NCBI GenBank assembly: GCA_937773555.1
Contig: CALJVT010000006.1
Location: 402,001 to 466,000, forward strand
Direction: 5' to 3'
DNA: 64,000 nucleotides
Source: an uncultured Pseudomonadales bacterium
Lineage (GTDB): Bacteria; Pseudomonadota; Gammaproteobacteria; Pseudomonadales; Balneatricaceae
In this document: positions 8,485 to 19,597 of the stretch, in pieces
Layout: every line of letters begins with the position of its first letter
Numbering within the stretch: the stretch's first letter is position 1
Notes under the pieces: model-generated
The model's input: the letters and a program-made list of their open reading frames with translations, nothing else
Told to the model about the DNA's origin: nothing
Database searches by the model: none
Position numbers and translations under genes: made by a program

Positions 8485-8541
8485 CTTGAATAATAGGGGT
8501 AGCGGTGACAACATTCGATTACCGCATTAAGGAAACACCAA

Positions 8542-11500
8542 ATGCGCACCTTAGCGGATAAAAAAAATATCGCCATTGATTTAGTTTGTGACCTCATTGG
8601 CAAACGTCAAAACAAGGCTCAGTATGACACCATGCAACAATTTGCGCGCCTTTACTACGCAGAGAGCATCCCTGCGGAATTATTACAATTCGACACAGAC
8701 AATCTCTATGGTGCGTTATCTAGCTTATGGGATTGTGTAAAACTACGTCATAACGACCAGGTTAATATCCGTGTGTATAACCCTAATTATGAAGAACATC
8801 AGTGGTATACCAGCCACACTATTATAGATATTGTATGTGACGACACAGCCTTCTTAGTGTCTTCTATCACCAACGCCTTAGTTCACTTGGGACACACCAT
8901 ACATATTACCACTCACCCAGTGGTCGCAGTAGAGCGAGACTTAAAAGGAAAAATCACCAGTATCTCGCCTTTTACTGGCAGGGCGGATAGTGCCAATTTA
9001 GAAGCGGTAATGCGTTTTGAAATTGACCAACAAAGTGATCCTGAAGTCGTGGCGAACATTATTACCACTCTCACAGAAATCATTAGCGACGTGCGTTTAG
9101 TGGTAGATGATTGGCTGCCTATGCGTGACAAGCTCGTGTCTATTATCGACACTTTGGAGTCTCAAAATTTACCCGTTTCAGCAGAAGACCTGACAGAAAA
9201 TATCGCGTTCTTACGCTGGGTAGCTAATAACCACTTCACGTTTATTGGCTACCGCTCTTACGGGCTCAAAAAAGATGGTCATACTGGATTATGTGAGCTT
9301 ATTCCACAAACAGGTACTGGACTAGGTAGCTTCCGTGACCATAATTGCAGTGCTGATAGCCTGTTACCTAGCACCTTGTCACAACAAAATTCAGATTTAG
9401 CCCTGCGCAGCAATATGCTGGTCATGACTAAATCCACCAGCCGCTCCACAGTTCACCGCCCGGTAAACTTTGACTACTTAGGTCTTAAACGATTTGATAA
9501 GCAAGGTAACGTGATCGGTGAAGAACGATTTTTTGGTTTATATTCATCTGCTGCCTATACCGCACGTATAGATGAAATTCCACTATTAAGACGCAAAGCC
9601 CAAGATTTACGCGAACGTATTGAACTGCTACCCAATAGCCATAAAGGCAAAGCCTTACAGCACATACTAAACAGCTACCCCCGTGATGAAATGTTACAAG
9701 CCAGCGTAGATGAGCTTTACCCTATCATCCGTGGTGTATTAGACACCCAAGAGCGACATCACTTACGCCTGTTCCTTCGCCTCGATACCTTTGGGCGTTT
9801 TGCTACGGCTTTAGTGTATGTGCCACGAGAGCGGTTTCACACTCAATTACGTATTAAGATGCAAAATATTCTTCTGCGTGAATTCAATGGTTCAAGCGTT
9901 GATTTTAATGTCATGTTCTCGGAGCAACCCTTAGCTCGTGTGCAGTTAACTGTTCATGGCAAAGACATCCACAATACGCCGTTTGATATTAATGATATTG
10001 AACAACAAATGCGCGCCGCCATGTTAGCCTGGAGTGACCACTTACACCACGCCCTTAATAGCAAACGAGGTGAAGCCGAAGGCAACCAACTATTCAAGCA
10101 ATATGGCCAAGCTTTTCCAATAGCCTACCAAGAAAACTTTTCTGCACAAGTGGCAGTTATGGACCTAATGCGCTTACAAAAAATCAGCGCTGAAAAACCC
10201 TTATCTACCTATTTATACCGTTCGTTGCATCAAGCAGACCAGAGCCTTAGCTTTAAGGTCTTTGGCCACGGTCAAGCTAAAGCCTTGTCAGACGTGTTAC
10301 CAATTTTGGAACGAATGGGTGTAAAAGTCATTAATGCACACCCCTACACCATTAAATCTCAGTCAGGTGTAGACCAGTGGATTATTGATTTTGTGATTGA
10401 AATTGACCAGCAAATAAACCTTGATGGTGCCAATGTAAAAGAACGTTTTCAAGAGGCTTTTAGCCAAATTTATACCGGACGTGTAGCTAACGATCGTTTT
10501 AATAGCCTGGTATTGGCGGCTAACTTAACTTGGCAGCAAGCCATTCTTATTCGCGCCATTAGTAGTTACTTACTGCAGGTTCAGGTGCCGTTTAGCCAAA
10601 CCTATATGCAGGCTACACTGGTGCGTAATGCCAGCATTACCCATACCTTGGTGCGCTTGTTTGAAGCTCGTTTTAACCCTGACACTGAGCAATCAAAGGA
10701 TCTCATAGCAAGATTACAGGAAGACATTAGCCTAGCCTTAGAAAAAGTTAGCAATCTTGATGAAGACCGCATTGTGAAGTATTTTTTAGCCACAATTATG
10801 GCGATGTTGCGCACCAACTACTATCAAATAGACAGCACAGGCAGTCGCCATGAATACCTTTCTTGCAAGTTAGACCCAAGCTTGATTCCAGGCGTGCCAT
10901 TACCCTTGCCTAAGTACGAAATTTTCATCTACTCAACTTGGGTAGAGGGAGTCCATCTTCGTGGTGGTAAGGTTGCTCGTGGTGGCTTACGCTGGTCAGA
11001 CCGCAAAGAAGACTATCGCACAGAAGTACTTGGCCTAGTAAAAGCACAGATGGTAAAAAATGCGGTTATCGTTCCTTTAGGAGCTAAAGGGGGGTTTGTG
11101 TGCAAACAGCTACCACAAACTCAAGACCGAGAAGTAATGATGGCAGAGGTCATCCGCAGCTACTCCACATTTATTCAAGCGTTACTCGACATTACTGATA
11201 ACATAGTCGACAAGCAAGTGGTTGCTCCCGCGCGAGTAGTCCGGTACGACGAGGATGACCCATACTTAGTGGTTGCTGCGGATAAAGGCACCGCAACCTT
11301 CTCTGATTTAGCCAACTCTATTTCAGAAAAAAATAGTTTTTGGCTTGGTGATGCCTTTGCTTCTGGGGGTGCCAATGGATATGACCATAAAAAAATGGGT
11401 ATTACTGCTCGCGGTGCGTGGGAATCTGTTAAACGCTTATTCGCCGAGCAAGGCCGCGATTGCCAAAGTCAGGACTTCACCGTTGTCGGTGTAGGAGATA

Positions 11501-13353
11501 TGGCTGGTGATGTGTTTGGTAACGGTATGCTTTTGTCAGAACACATTTGTTTGCAGGCTGCCTTTAACCACTTGCATATTTTTATCGACCCAAACCCTGA
11601 AGCGGCCAAATCGTTTACCGAACGCCAGCGTTTATTTACCCTGCCACGTTCAAGCTGGAGTGATTATGAACGTAAGCTCATTTCTAAAGGTGGCGGCATA
11701 TTTGAGCGCTCGGCGAAGTCTATTAAACTAAGCCCCCAAGTACAAAAAATGATCAGCACAGATGTCACCCAAATGGCACCTAATGAGTTGATCCATGCCT
11801 TGTTAAAAATGCCCGTAGATCTGTTTTGGAATGGCGGCATAGGCACTTATGTTAAAGCTAGCAATGAAAACCATAGTGATATTGGTGACCCTGCAAATGA
11901 TAACTTACGAGTCAATGGCAACCAACTGGGGGCCAAGGTTATTGGTGAAGGTGGCAATTTAGGCTTCTCCCAACATGGCCGTATTGAGTTTGCACAGGCA
12001 GGGGGGTACATCAATACCGACGCCATTGACAATTCTGCAGGCGTAGATAGCTCCGATCATGAAGTCAATATTAAAATTCTACTCAGCCAGTTAGTAGATG
12101 CAGGTGACATGACCATAAAGCAACGTAACACCCTGCTGGCTAGCATGACTGATGAAGTGGGTGATCTAGTTCTAAGCCACAACTACCACCAAACATTGGT
12201 ACTCAGCATTGCCGAGGGCCAGGCTTGTATGCGCTTAAGCGACCATAAGCGCCTGATACACAGCCTAGAGAAACAGGGCCGACTTAACCGTGCGTTGGAA
12301 GGACTACCAGATGATGCCAACATGGATGAGCGGGCTCGGGTGCAGGCAGGGTTAACCCGTCCTGAAATTGCTGTATTACTGGCCTACAGTAAAATGCGTT
12401 TGTTCGATGAACTGATGGCAGCGGACATAGGCAACGACAGCTATTTAGCGCGCAGTCTAGAGGATTACTTCCCCAAAGTACTCAGTGAAAGGTATGCAGT
12501 TGCTATGGCGTCTCACCAATTGCGCAGTGAAATTATTGCCACCCATGTGACCAATCAAATTGGTAACCGCATGGGCTCTACCTTCTGCAACTATTTACAA
12601 GAAGAAATGGGTGCGGAGGCTGGAGATATGGCTCGAGCCTTTACCGCAGCTTGTGACATTATAGATGCCCAAAGTTTATGGAGTGAATTAGATCGAGTTA
12701 CCTTGGTACTAGACTATAAGCAATCCATGGAGTTACATAAAAACATTCAAACCTTATTAGAAGATCTCACCTTGTGGCTATTAAGCCGCCACCAGGACGA
12801 GCCTATTCAAACTATGGTAGATCAATATCAAAAGCCCATGGCTGATTATTACGCTCAGCTGGCTAACTTATTACCCCATGGTGCAGCACAACGCATCAAC
12901 GCTCAAGCCGATGAGCTTACAGCTAACGGAGTCGAAGTAAGTATTAGTATGCGCCTGTGCCAGCTAGAGTTCGTATACCATGGCCTAGATGTGGCTCAAG
13001 TGGCTAGCCGGTGTGGCACCGAAGTCATAACTGCCGCCCAAACATGGTACGGTTTATACGAGCGTTTTCAAGGTGACTGGCTTAACCAAGCCATTGCCAA
13101 TTTACCAAGCCAAGACCCGTGGCAACGCAAAGCAAGAGCTAGCCTTAAACAAGAGTTCGAAGACAGTTTAGCCCAGTTGACACAAACTGTTATTTCTAGC
13201 GACCAAAGCCAAGCTTGGCATATACGTAACCAAGATTTAATTGAGCGCTGCTTAAGCATTTTTGCTGAACTACAAAATAATACCAACACCAATTTAGCCA
13301 TGCTATCCGTAGCAGTGCGAGAAATCGCTAAGCTGAAGACCAACTGTGCTTAA
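8542..13353 (+). CDS. gdhB: NAD-specific glutamate dehydrogenase (GDH-180 type)
   Basis: A 1603-residue protein, the size of the giant bacterial NAD-dependent glutamate dehydrogenases. It catalyses glutamate + NAD to 2-oxoglutarate + ammonium + NADH in the cytoplasm. The long N-terminal half carries ACT-like regulatory domains (IRVYNPNYEEHQWYTSHTII at about 75-100, VQLTVHG near 480). The catalytic core lies at about 730-1230, with RGGKVARGGLRWSDR, the active-site Lys region GAKGGFVCK and GVGDMAGDVFGNGMLLS for dinucleotide binding. AAGGAAA lies about 6-12 bases before ATG 8542. It is divergent from the argR-like gene and 52 bp ahead of astC, so glutamate made by the AST pathway would pass straight to the TCA cycle. 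Confidence 0.96.
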   Translation: MRTLADKKNIAIDLVCDLIGKRQNKAQYDTMQQFARLYYAESIPAELLQFDTDNLYGALSSLWDCVKLRHNDQVNIRVYNPNYEEHQWYTSHTIIDIVCDDTAFLVSSITNALVHLGHTIHITTHPVVAVERDLKGKITSISPFTGRADSANLEAVMRFEIDQQSDPEVVANIITTLTEIISDVRLVVDDWLPMRDKLVSIIDTLESQNLPVSAEDLTENIAFLRWVANNHFTFIGYRSYGLKKDGHTGLCELIPQTGTGLGSFRDHNCSADSLLPSTLSQQNSDLALRSNMLVMTKSTSRSTVHRPVNFDYLGLKRFDKQGNVIGEERFFGLYSSAAYTARIDEIPLLRRKAQDLRERIELLPNSHKGKALQHILNSYPRDEMLQASVDELYPIIRGVLDTQERHHLRLFLRLDTFGRFATALVYVPRERFHTQLRIKMQNILLREFNGSSVDFNVMFSEQPLARVQLTVHGKDIHNTPFDINDIEQQMRAAMLAWSDHLHHALNSKRGEAEGNQLFKQYGQAFPIAYQENFSAQVAVMDLMRLQKISAEKPLSTYLYRSLHQADQSLSFKVFGHGQAKALSDVLPILERMGVKVINAHPYTIKSQSGVDQWIIDFVIEIDQQINLDGANVKERFQEAFSQIYTGRVANDRFNSLVLAANLTWQQAILIRAISSYLLQVQVPFSQTYMQATLVRNASITHTLVRLFEARFNPDTEQSKDLIARLQEDISLALEKVSNLDEDRIVKYFLATIMAMLRTNYYQIDSTGSRHEYLSCKLDPSLIPGVPLPLPKYEIFIYSTWVEGVHLRGGKVARGGLRWSDRKEDYRTEVLGLVKAQMVKNAVIVPLGAKGGFVCKQLPQTQDREVMMAEVIRSYSTFIQALLDITDNIVDKQVVAPARVVRYDEDDPYLVVAADKGTATFSDLANSISEKNSFWLGDAFASGGANGYDHKKMGITARGAWESVKRLFAEQGRDCQSQDFTVVGVGDMAGDVFGNGMLLSEHICLQAAFNHLHIFIDPNPEAAKSFTERQRLFTLPRSSWSDYERKLISKGGGIFERSAKSIKLSPQVQKMISTDVTQMAPNELIHALLKMPVDLFWNGGIGTYVKASNENHSDIGDPANDNLRVNGNQLGAKVIGEGGNLGFSQHGRIEFAQAGGYINTDAIDNSAGVDSSDHEVNIKILLSQLVDAGDMTIKQRNTLLASMTDEVGDLVLSHNYHQTLVLSIAEGQACMRLSDHKRLIHSLEKQGRLNRALEGLPDDANMDERARVQAGLTRPEIAVLLAYSKMRLFDELMAADIGNDSYLARSLEDYFPKVLSERYAVAMASHQLRSEIIATHVTNQIGNRMGSTFCNYLQEEMGAEAGDMARAFTAACDIIDAQSLWSELDRVTLVLDYKQSMELHKNIQTLLEDLTLWLLSRHQDEPIQTMVDQYQKPMADYYAQLANLLPHGAAQRINAQADELTANGVEVSISMRLCQLEFVYHGLDVAQVASRCGTEVITAAQTWYGLYERFQGDWLNQAIANLPSQDPWQRKARASLKQEFEDSLAQLTQTVISSDQSQAWHIRNQDLIERCLSIFAELQNNTNTNLAMLSVAVREIAKLKTNCA

Positions 13354-13405
13354 CCATTAAGCTAGTTTAAATCACTCAGACAATACAGACATATTAGGAA
13401 TTTTT

Positions 13406-14620
13406 ATGAGTAATACTCCAGTAACACGCGCCTTATTTGATGACGTAATGGTGCCTAACTATGCACCAGCCCCTGTTATTCCAGTGCGTGGTAAAGGGTC
13501 TCGCATTTGGGACCAAAACGACAAAGAGTACATCGATTTTGCTGGTGGCATTGCTGTAACAAGCGTTGGCCATAGCCATCCTAAACTCGTCGCCACTTTA
13601 AAAGAACAAGGCGAAAAGTTGTGGCACATTGCTAACGTAATGACCAACGAGCCAGCCCTACGTTTAGCCAAAAAGCTCACTGACGCAACCTTTGCCGACA
13701 AAGTATATTTAGCTAACTCAGGTGCCGAAGCCAACGAAGCCGCTTTTAAGCTAGCCCGCCGTTATGCTGTGGATCATTTTGGTGAGCACAAGGATGAAAT
13801 TATTGCCTTTGAACAGGGTTTTCACGGTCGTACTTTATTCACCGTAAGTGTGGGTGGTCAGGCTAAGTACAGTGCTGGCTTTGGCCCTGCCCTAGAAGGC
13901 ATCACTCACTTACCTTACAACGACATTAAAACCTTAGAAGCAGCAATTTCTTCAAAAACGTGCGCCATTGTTATGGAGCCCCTGCAGGGTGAGGGAGGCA
14001 TTATTGATGCAGACCCAGCCTTTATTAAACGTGCCCGTGAACTATGTGACGAGCACAACGCGCTGTTAGTACTAGACGAAGTTCAAACTGGCGCTGGCCG
14101 TTTAGGTACTTTATATGCCTACCAACAAACAGGCATCATGCCAGACATTCTTACCACAGCCAAAGGCTTAGGTAACGGATTCCCTGTAGCTGCAATGTTA
14201 ACCACCAATAAAGTAGCAAAGAGCCTAGCAATCGGCACCCACGGCAGCACCTATGGGGGCAATCCTTTAGCGTGTTCCATAGCGGAAGCTGTGATAGACA
14301 TTGTTAATACCCCTGAGGTGTTGGCTGGTGTTACCGCCAAATTCAACCGTTTTAAAGCTGGTTTAGAAGACATCAATGCACGCATGCCTTTTTGCAAGGA
14401 GATACGTGGTAAAGGTTTATTAATTGGCTGCGCCCTCAGTGAAGCGTATAACGACAGAGCGGGTGAGTTTTTAAAAGCAGCCCAAAGCAAAGGTTTATTA
14501 GTATTAGTTGCGGGTCCAAACGTGATTCGGATGGCGCCGTCTTTGTTAATTCCTGATGCCGATATCGATGCTGGCTTGGTTATTTTAGAAGCTGCTGTTC
14601 GCGACATCACACAAGGTTGA
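13406..14620 (+). CDS. astC: Succinylornithine/acetylornithine aminotransferase
   Basis: A 404-residue class III PLP aminotransferase. The PLP lysine is K253 in [11 protein letters not shown], Asp224 is in [12 protein letters not shown], and the cofactor phosphate loop is [15 protein letters not shown] (104-118). In the AST pathway it converts N2-succinylornithine and 2-oxoglutarate to succinylglutamate semialdehyde and glutamate. Related enzymes (ArgD) act in arginine synthesis; the position at the head of an astA-astD-astB cluster makes AstC/AruC the right choice, though such enzymes often serve both roles. It starts 52 bp after gdhB without an obvious promoter, so readthrough from gdhB is possible. 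Confidence 0.95.
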   Translation: MSNTPVTRALFDDVMVPNYAPAPVIPVRGKGSRIWDQNDKEYIDFAGGIAVTSVGHSHPKLVATLKEQGEKLWHIANVMTNEPALRLAKKLTDATFADKVYLANSGAEANEAAFKLARRYAVDHFGEHKDEIIAFEQGFHGRTLFTVSVGGQAKYSAGFGPALEGITHLPYNDIKTLEAAISSKTCAIVMEPLQGEGGIIDADPAFIKRARELCDEHNALLVLDEVQTGAGRLGTLYAYQQTGIMPDILTTAKGLGNGFPVAAMLTTNKVAKSLAIGTHGSTYGGNPLACSIAEAVIDIVNTPEVLAGVTAKFNRFKAGLEDINARMPFCKEIRGKGLLIGCALSEAYNDRAGEFLKAAQSKGLLVLVAGPNVIRMAPSLLIPDADIDAGLVILEAAVRDITQG

Positions 14621-14640
14621 AAACGTGTTAGGAAAAAGCC

Positions 14641-15909
14641 ATGAGTGATTTGATTGTAAACAACAAAGTGGAAGCACAGACTCTAGAATGGATTGCTACA
14701 CAGCAGCAAATCATGCAACAAGATTTGTGGACCTTGGCCGAAATCAATTCTGGAAGCTATAATGTAGACGGTGTTAACAAGGTGGCGGATACCTTGGCTC
14801 AGTGGAGTAAAAAGCTAGACTGTGAATTGGAACTTATCGATATGCCACCACAAGATGTGGTAGATGACCTTGGCCAGCTCAACCAAAAGCCGCTAGGCAG
14901 AGCCTTGCGTTTATTTAAACGTCCCCAAGCGCCCACACAAGTATTTTTGTGCGCTCATATGGACACCGTCTTTCCTATTGATCATCCGTTTCAGAAGATT
15001 ACTAGACTGGAAGACGACGTGATCAACGGCCCAGGGGTTGCCGACCTTAAAGGTGGTATTGTTGTCATGTTTAAGGCCCTAGAAGCCTTTGAACGCAGCC
15101 CATTACAAGATCAACTGGGCTGGGAAATCTTATTTAACCCAGATGAAGAAATTGGTTCGCCTAGCTCTAGCAAATTGTTCCCAGAAATTGCTAAGCGTCA
15201 TCATTTGGGTTTAATTTATGAACCTTCATTTGCCGATGGTAACCTAGCGGGCGCTCGCAAAGGCAGTGGTAACTTTGCTGTGGTAACACGAGGCAAGGCC
15301 GCCCATGCCGGTCGCGAGCATCACTTAGGCCGCAACGCAATTCGCGCAATGGCCGATTTTACTTGTGCCTTAGACAACCTTAATGGCCAACAACAGGGCG
15401 TCACTATTAACCCAGGTTTTGTACAAGGTGGAGGGGCCGTAAATATTGTTCCAGATACCTGCACTATGCGCTTTAACATTCGCATTGAACACAATGGACA
15501 ACAAGCCTGGTGTGAAGACCAAATAGCCAAGATAGTGGCTAATATTAATACTATTGATGGGATTAATATTGAATTACATGGTGGTTTTGGCCGCCAACCT
15601 AAGGTCTTAAGCCCTGCTAACCAAGAGCTTTGCAAATTGGTGCAATCTTGTGGCAAAAGCCTTGGCCTAAGCTTAGAATTTTTACCCACGGGCGGATGCT
15701 GTGATGGTAACAATCTAGCTGCTGCAGGCTTACCTAATATTGATACTTTGGGTGTGCAGGGCGGTAAAATTCATAGTGCTGATGAATATATGCACTTGTC
15801 CAGTTTAACCACTCGATCACAATTGAGTGCATTAATTTTATTGCGTTTAGCACAAAGTAAAGACCTATCGTGGTTGCAGCGCAAAGGTATGGAGCATCAA
15901 TCATGTTAA
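14641..15909 (+). CDS. M20-family metallohydrolase within the AST cluster
   Basis: A 422-residue M20 (ArgE/DapE/carboxypeptidase G2) zinc amidohydrolase. Metal and catalytic residues are visible: His106-x-Asp108 in CAHMDTVFP, Asp135 in GVADLKGG, Glu169-Glu170 in NPDEEIGS, Glu196 in YEPS and a late His in GGKIHSADEYM near residue 390. The dimerisation domain (GKAAHAGREHHLGRNAI) begins near 225. It lies between astC and the first astA, which it overlaps by 7 bp. No astE (succinylglutamate desuccinylase, M14 family) follows astB. The M20 family includes DapE, which removes succinate from an amino group, so this protein may carry out succinylglutamate cleavage to succinate and glutamate. That assignment is inference; glutamate carboxypeptidase activity is the main alternative. 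Confidence 0.85.
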   Translation: MSDLIVNNKVEAQTLEWIATQQQIMQQDLWTLAEINSGSYNVDGVNKVADTLAQWSKKLDCELELIDMPPQDVVDDLGQLNQKPLGRALRLFKRPQAPTQVFLCAHMDTVFPIDHPFQKITRLEDDVINGPGVADLKGGIVVMFKALEAFERSPLQDQLGWEILFNPDEEIGSPSSSKLFPEIAKRHHLGLIYEPSFADGNLAGARKGSGNFAVVTRGKAAHAGREHHLGRNAIRAMADFTCALDNLNGQQQGVTINPGFVQGGGAVNIVPDTCTMRFNIRIEHNGQQAWCEDQIAKIVANINTIDGINIELHGGFGRQPKVLSPANQELCKLVQSCGKSLGLSLEFLPTGGCCDGNNLAAAGLPNIDTLGVQGGKIHSADEYMHLSSLTTRSQLSALILLRLAQSKDLSWLQRKGMEHQSC

Positions 15910-16910
15910 TCGTACGGCCTATCAAAAATGACGATGGTGAAGATTTTAATAACTTTGCTGCAGCCACAGGGGTGGGCCATACTAACTTGCCTAATCACCC
16001 GACACAGCTAGCTCAAAAGATAAATCACAGTGAATTATCCTTTGCTTCCAGCGTAGATCATGCAGGTGAAGAGGGCTACACGTTTGTCATGGAAGACACT
16101 CATACTCACCGCTTAGTCGGCACCTGCACAGTGGATGCAACCGTGGGTTTAAGCCAGCCTTACTGCACCTATCGTGTTGACCAGGTGACCCATTCCTCTG
16201 TTGATTTAAAAATTAATAATCGCGTCCCAGCCCTGCATATGAACTACGATTACACGGGCGCCTCACGCCTGAGTTCGTTTTATTTGGAACCTGATTATCG
16301 CTGTAACTTTTACGATCAGCTACTGTCCAAATCTCGTTTGCTATTCATGGCCTGTTTTCCAGAGCGTTTTGCAGCCACAACCATTGCTGAAATGAAAGGG
16401 GTCATTGGCAGTGATGGTGTTTCACCCTTTTGGGAATCTGTAGGCCGACACTTTTTTACTATGGACTTTGCCGAAGCTGATTTACTTACAACGTCTAGCA
16501 ATAAACATTTTATTGCCAACCTCATGCCGCGTTACCCACTTTACGTCCCCTTGTTAAGTGACAATGCACAAGCTGTGATTGGTCAACACCATGACGACGT
16601 TGAAGACATTGTAAATATTCTGGAGCATGAAGGCTTACGCTTTGAAGGCCACGTGGATATTTTTGATGCTGGGCCTATTTTAGAAGTGCGTACCCGTCAC
16701 ATCCGTGCTATCCGTCATGTAGAGCAAACACAAGCCTTAGTTGGCGATGAGGTATTACAAGGCAAGCGTGTACTCGTGTGCAACAATAGCTGCCTCGATT
16801 TTCGCTGCATTATTGCCCGTAAACAGGACCGAACACTGGTGCTCAGCGAATCTCAGTTGGACGGTTTACACGTAGCCACTGGCAACACCTTAACCTATTG
16901 CCAACTATAA
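15903..16910 (+). CDS. astA: Arginine N-succinyltransferase, first copy
   Basis: A 335-residue AstA-family acyltransferase that succinylates arginine from succinyl-CoA, the first AST step. Family landmarks include the N-terminal MLIVRPIKNDD, LSSFYLEPDYRC, LLSKSRLLFMACFPERF, SPFWESVGRHFF, NLMPRYPLYVPLL and DIFDAGPILEVRT. The first in-frame ATG (15870) lies within the M20 gene; 15903 is preferred because the protein then begins with the family's typical MLIVRP. It overlaps the M20 stop by 7 bp. Pseudomonads carry two such genes (aruF, aruG) whose products form a heteromer; the copy order here suggests the aruF position, although the C-terminal extension looks AruG-like in both copies. Confidence 0.93.
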   Translation: MLIVRPIKNDDGEDFNNFAAATGVGHTNLPNHPTQLAQKINHSELSFASSVDHAGEEGYTFVMEDTHTHRLVGTCTVDATVGLSQPYCTYRVDQVTHSSVDLKINNRVPALHMNYDYTGASRLSSFYLEPDYRCNFYDQLLSKSRLLFMACFPERFAATTIAEMKGVIGSDGVSPFWESVGRHFFTMDFAEADLLTTSSNKHFIANLMPRYPLYVPLLSDNAQAVIGQHHDDVEDIVNILEHEGLRFEGHVDIFDAGPILEVRTRHIRAIRHVEQTQALVGDEVLQGKRVLVCNNSCLDFRCIIARKQDRTLVLSESQLDGLHVATGNTLTYCQL

Positions 16911-17060
16911 TTAGTTAATGGACGGCTGCTTGCCGCAACGGGTGTTCCAAAAAAGTCTCCATACCTAAACCTAGGCGTGTAAATACAAAAGAGTTCGCTC
17001 ACTAACACAGGTACTATTTACCGCAAAGAAGTGTTGTAAACGCCCGCCTGGAGGCCCCAC

Positions 17061-18107
17061 ATGATGATAATCCGTCCCTTAATGGAGACCGATGCTGACG
17101 CCCTACTCAACTTAGCCCATAAAGCGGGCATTGGTTTTACATCATTACCTGCGGATCCAGACCGCATTGCCAGCAAAATTGCAGCCTCCTTGGCCGCCTT
17201 TAGTGGCCAGGTAAACCTTAAATGCGAACAAAGTTATATGTTTGTGCTAGAGGACACTTCGGTATCCAAAGTTGTGGGTATTTGTGGCATTGAATCTTCC
17301 ATTGGCTTATCTAGTCCTTGGTACAGCTATCGTATTGGCACCTTAGTGCATTCCAGCCGGGAACTGAGTGTACATAACACTTTTCCGACCTTGTATTTAA
17401 GCAATGACCAAACCGCTTGCGCCGAAGTCTGTACCTTATTTTTAGACCCTGACTACCGCCACAGCAAGAATGGTAACTTATTATCAAAGAGCCGCTTTCT
17501 CTTCCTAGCAGAATTTCCAGAACGTTTTGAAAGCAAAATTATTGCTGAAATGCGAGGGGTTTCTAACGACGATGGCCAATCCCCTTTTTGGGATGGTTTA
17601 GGCGCTCACTTCTTCGATATGCCATTTGCTGATGCAGATCATTTAACCGGCTTAGGTAAAAAAGAATTTATTGCTGAACTGATGCCCCGACACCCTCTGT
17701 ATATAAATTTATTACCCCAAGAGGCTCAAGACGTCATTGGTAAAGTGCACGCTAGCACTCGACCAGCCCGAAAAATGCTGGAAGATGAAGGTTTTCGCTA
17801 TCAAGGTTACGTCGATATTTTTGATGGTGGCCCTGCCCTAGAAACACAAGTGCAAGATATTCGTGCGGTCAGAGACAGCAGACATTACACCGTTACTATC
17901 AAAGATAATTGCGAGGATAACCAGCCTTTAAGCGAAACACCTTATCTGGTCAGTAACACAAGCCTCACTGGCTATCGGTGCGCTATGGCGTATATCAAAC
18001 CCCCAGTATCTGGCCCTTTGTGTATTAGTACTGAATTAGCCACCGCCCTGCACCTGACTACTGGCGACCCGATACGCATAGTGCCTCTATTTGTCCCACG
18101 CCTCTAA
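17061..18107 (+). CDS. astA: Arginine N-succinyltransferase, second copy
   Basis: A 348-residue AstA paralogue with the same landmarks: MMIIRPLMETD, VCTLFLDPDYRHSKNGNLLSK, LFLAEFPERF, SPFWDGLGAHFF, ELMPRHPLYINLL and DIFDGGPALETQ. It is the better match to AstA/AruG. It is separated from the first copy by 150 bp, the largest gap in the cluster; that gap has no convincing promoter. A strong GGAGG lies at 17050-17054, ahead of the start. The two products probably form the two subunits of one enzyme, as in Pseudomonas aeruginosa. Confidence 0.94.
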   Translation: MMIIRPLMETDADALLNLAHKAGIGFTSLPADPDRIASKIAASLAAFSGQVNLKCEQSYMFVLEDTSVSKVVGICGIESSIGLSSPWYSYRIGTLVHSSRELSVHNTFPTLYLSNDQTACAEVCTLFLDPDYRHSKNGNLLSKSRFLFLAEFPERFESKIIAEMRGVSNDDGQSPFWDGLGAHFFDMPFADADHLTGLGKKEFIAELMPRHPLYINLLPQEAQDVIGKVHASTRPARKMLEDEGFRYQGYVDIFDGGPALETQVQDIRAVRDSRHYTVTIKDNCEDNQPLSETPYLVSNTSLTGYRCAMAYIKPPVSGPLCISTELATALHLTTGDPIRIVPLFVPRL

Positions 18108-18114
18108 AGCATAA

Positions 18115-19587
<1,473 letters not shown>

Positions 19588-19597
19588 GGAGTTGATG

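Noticed and set aside
8913-12032. Several 60-80 residue frames antisense to gdhB
   Set aside because: They follow from the codon pattern of the sense gene, lack ribosome sites and have no recognisable domains.
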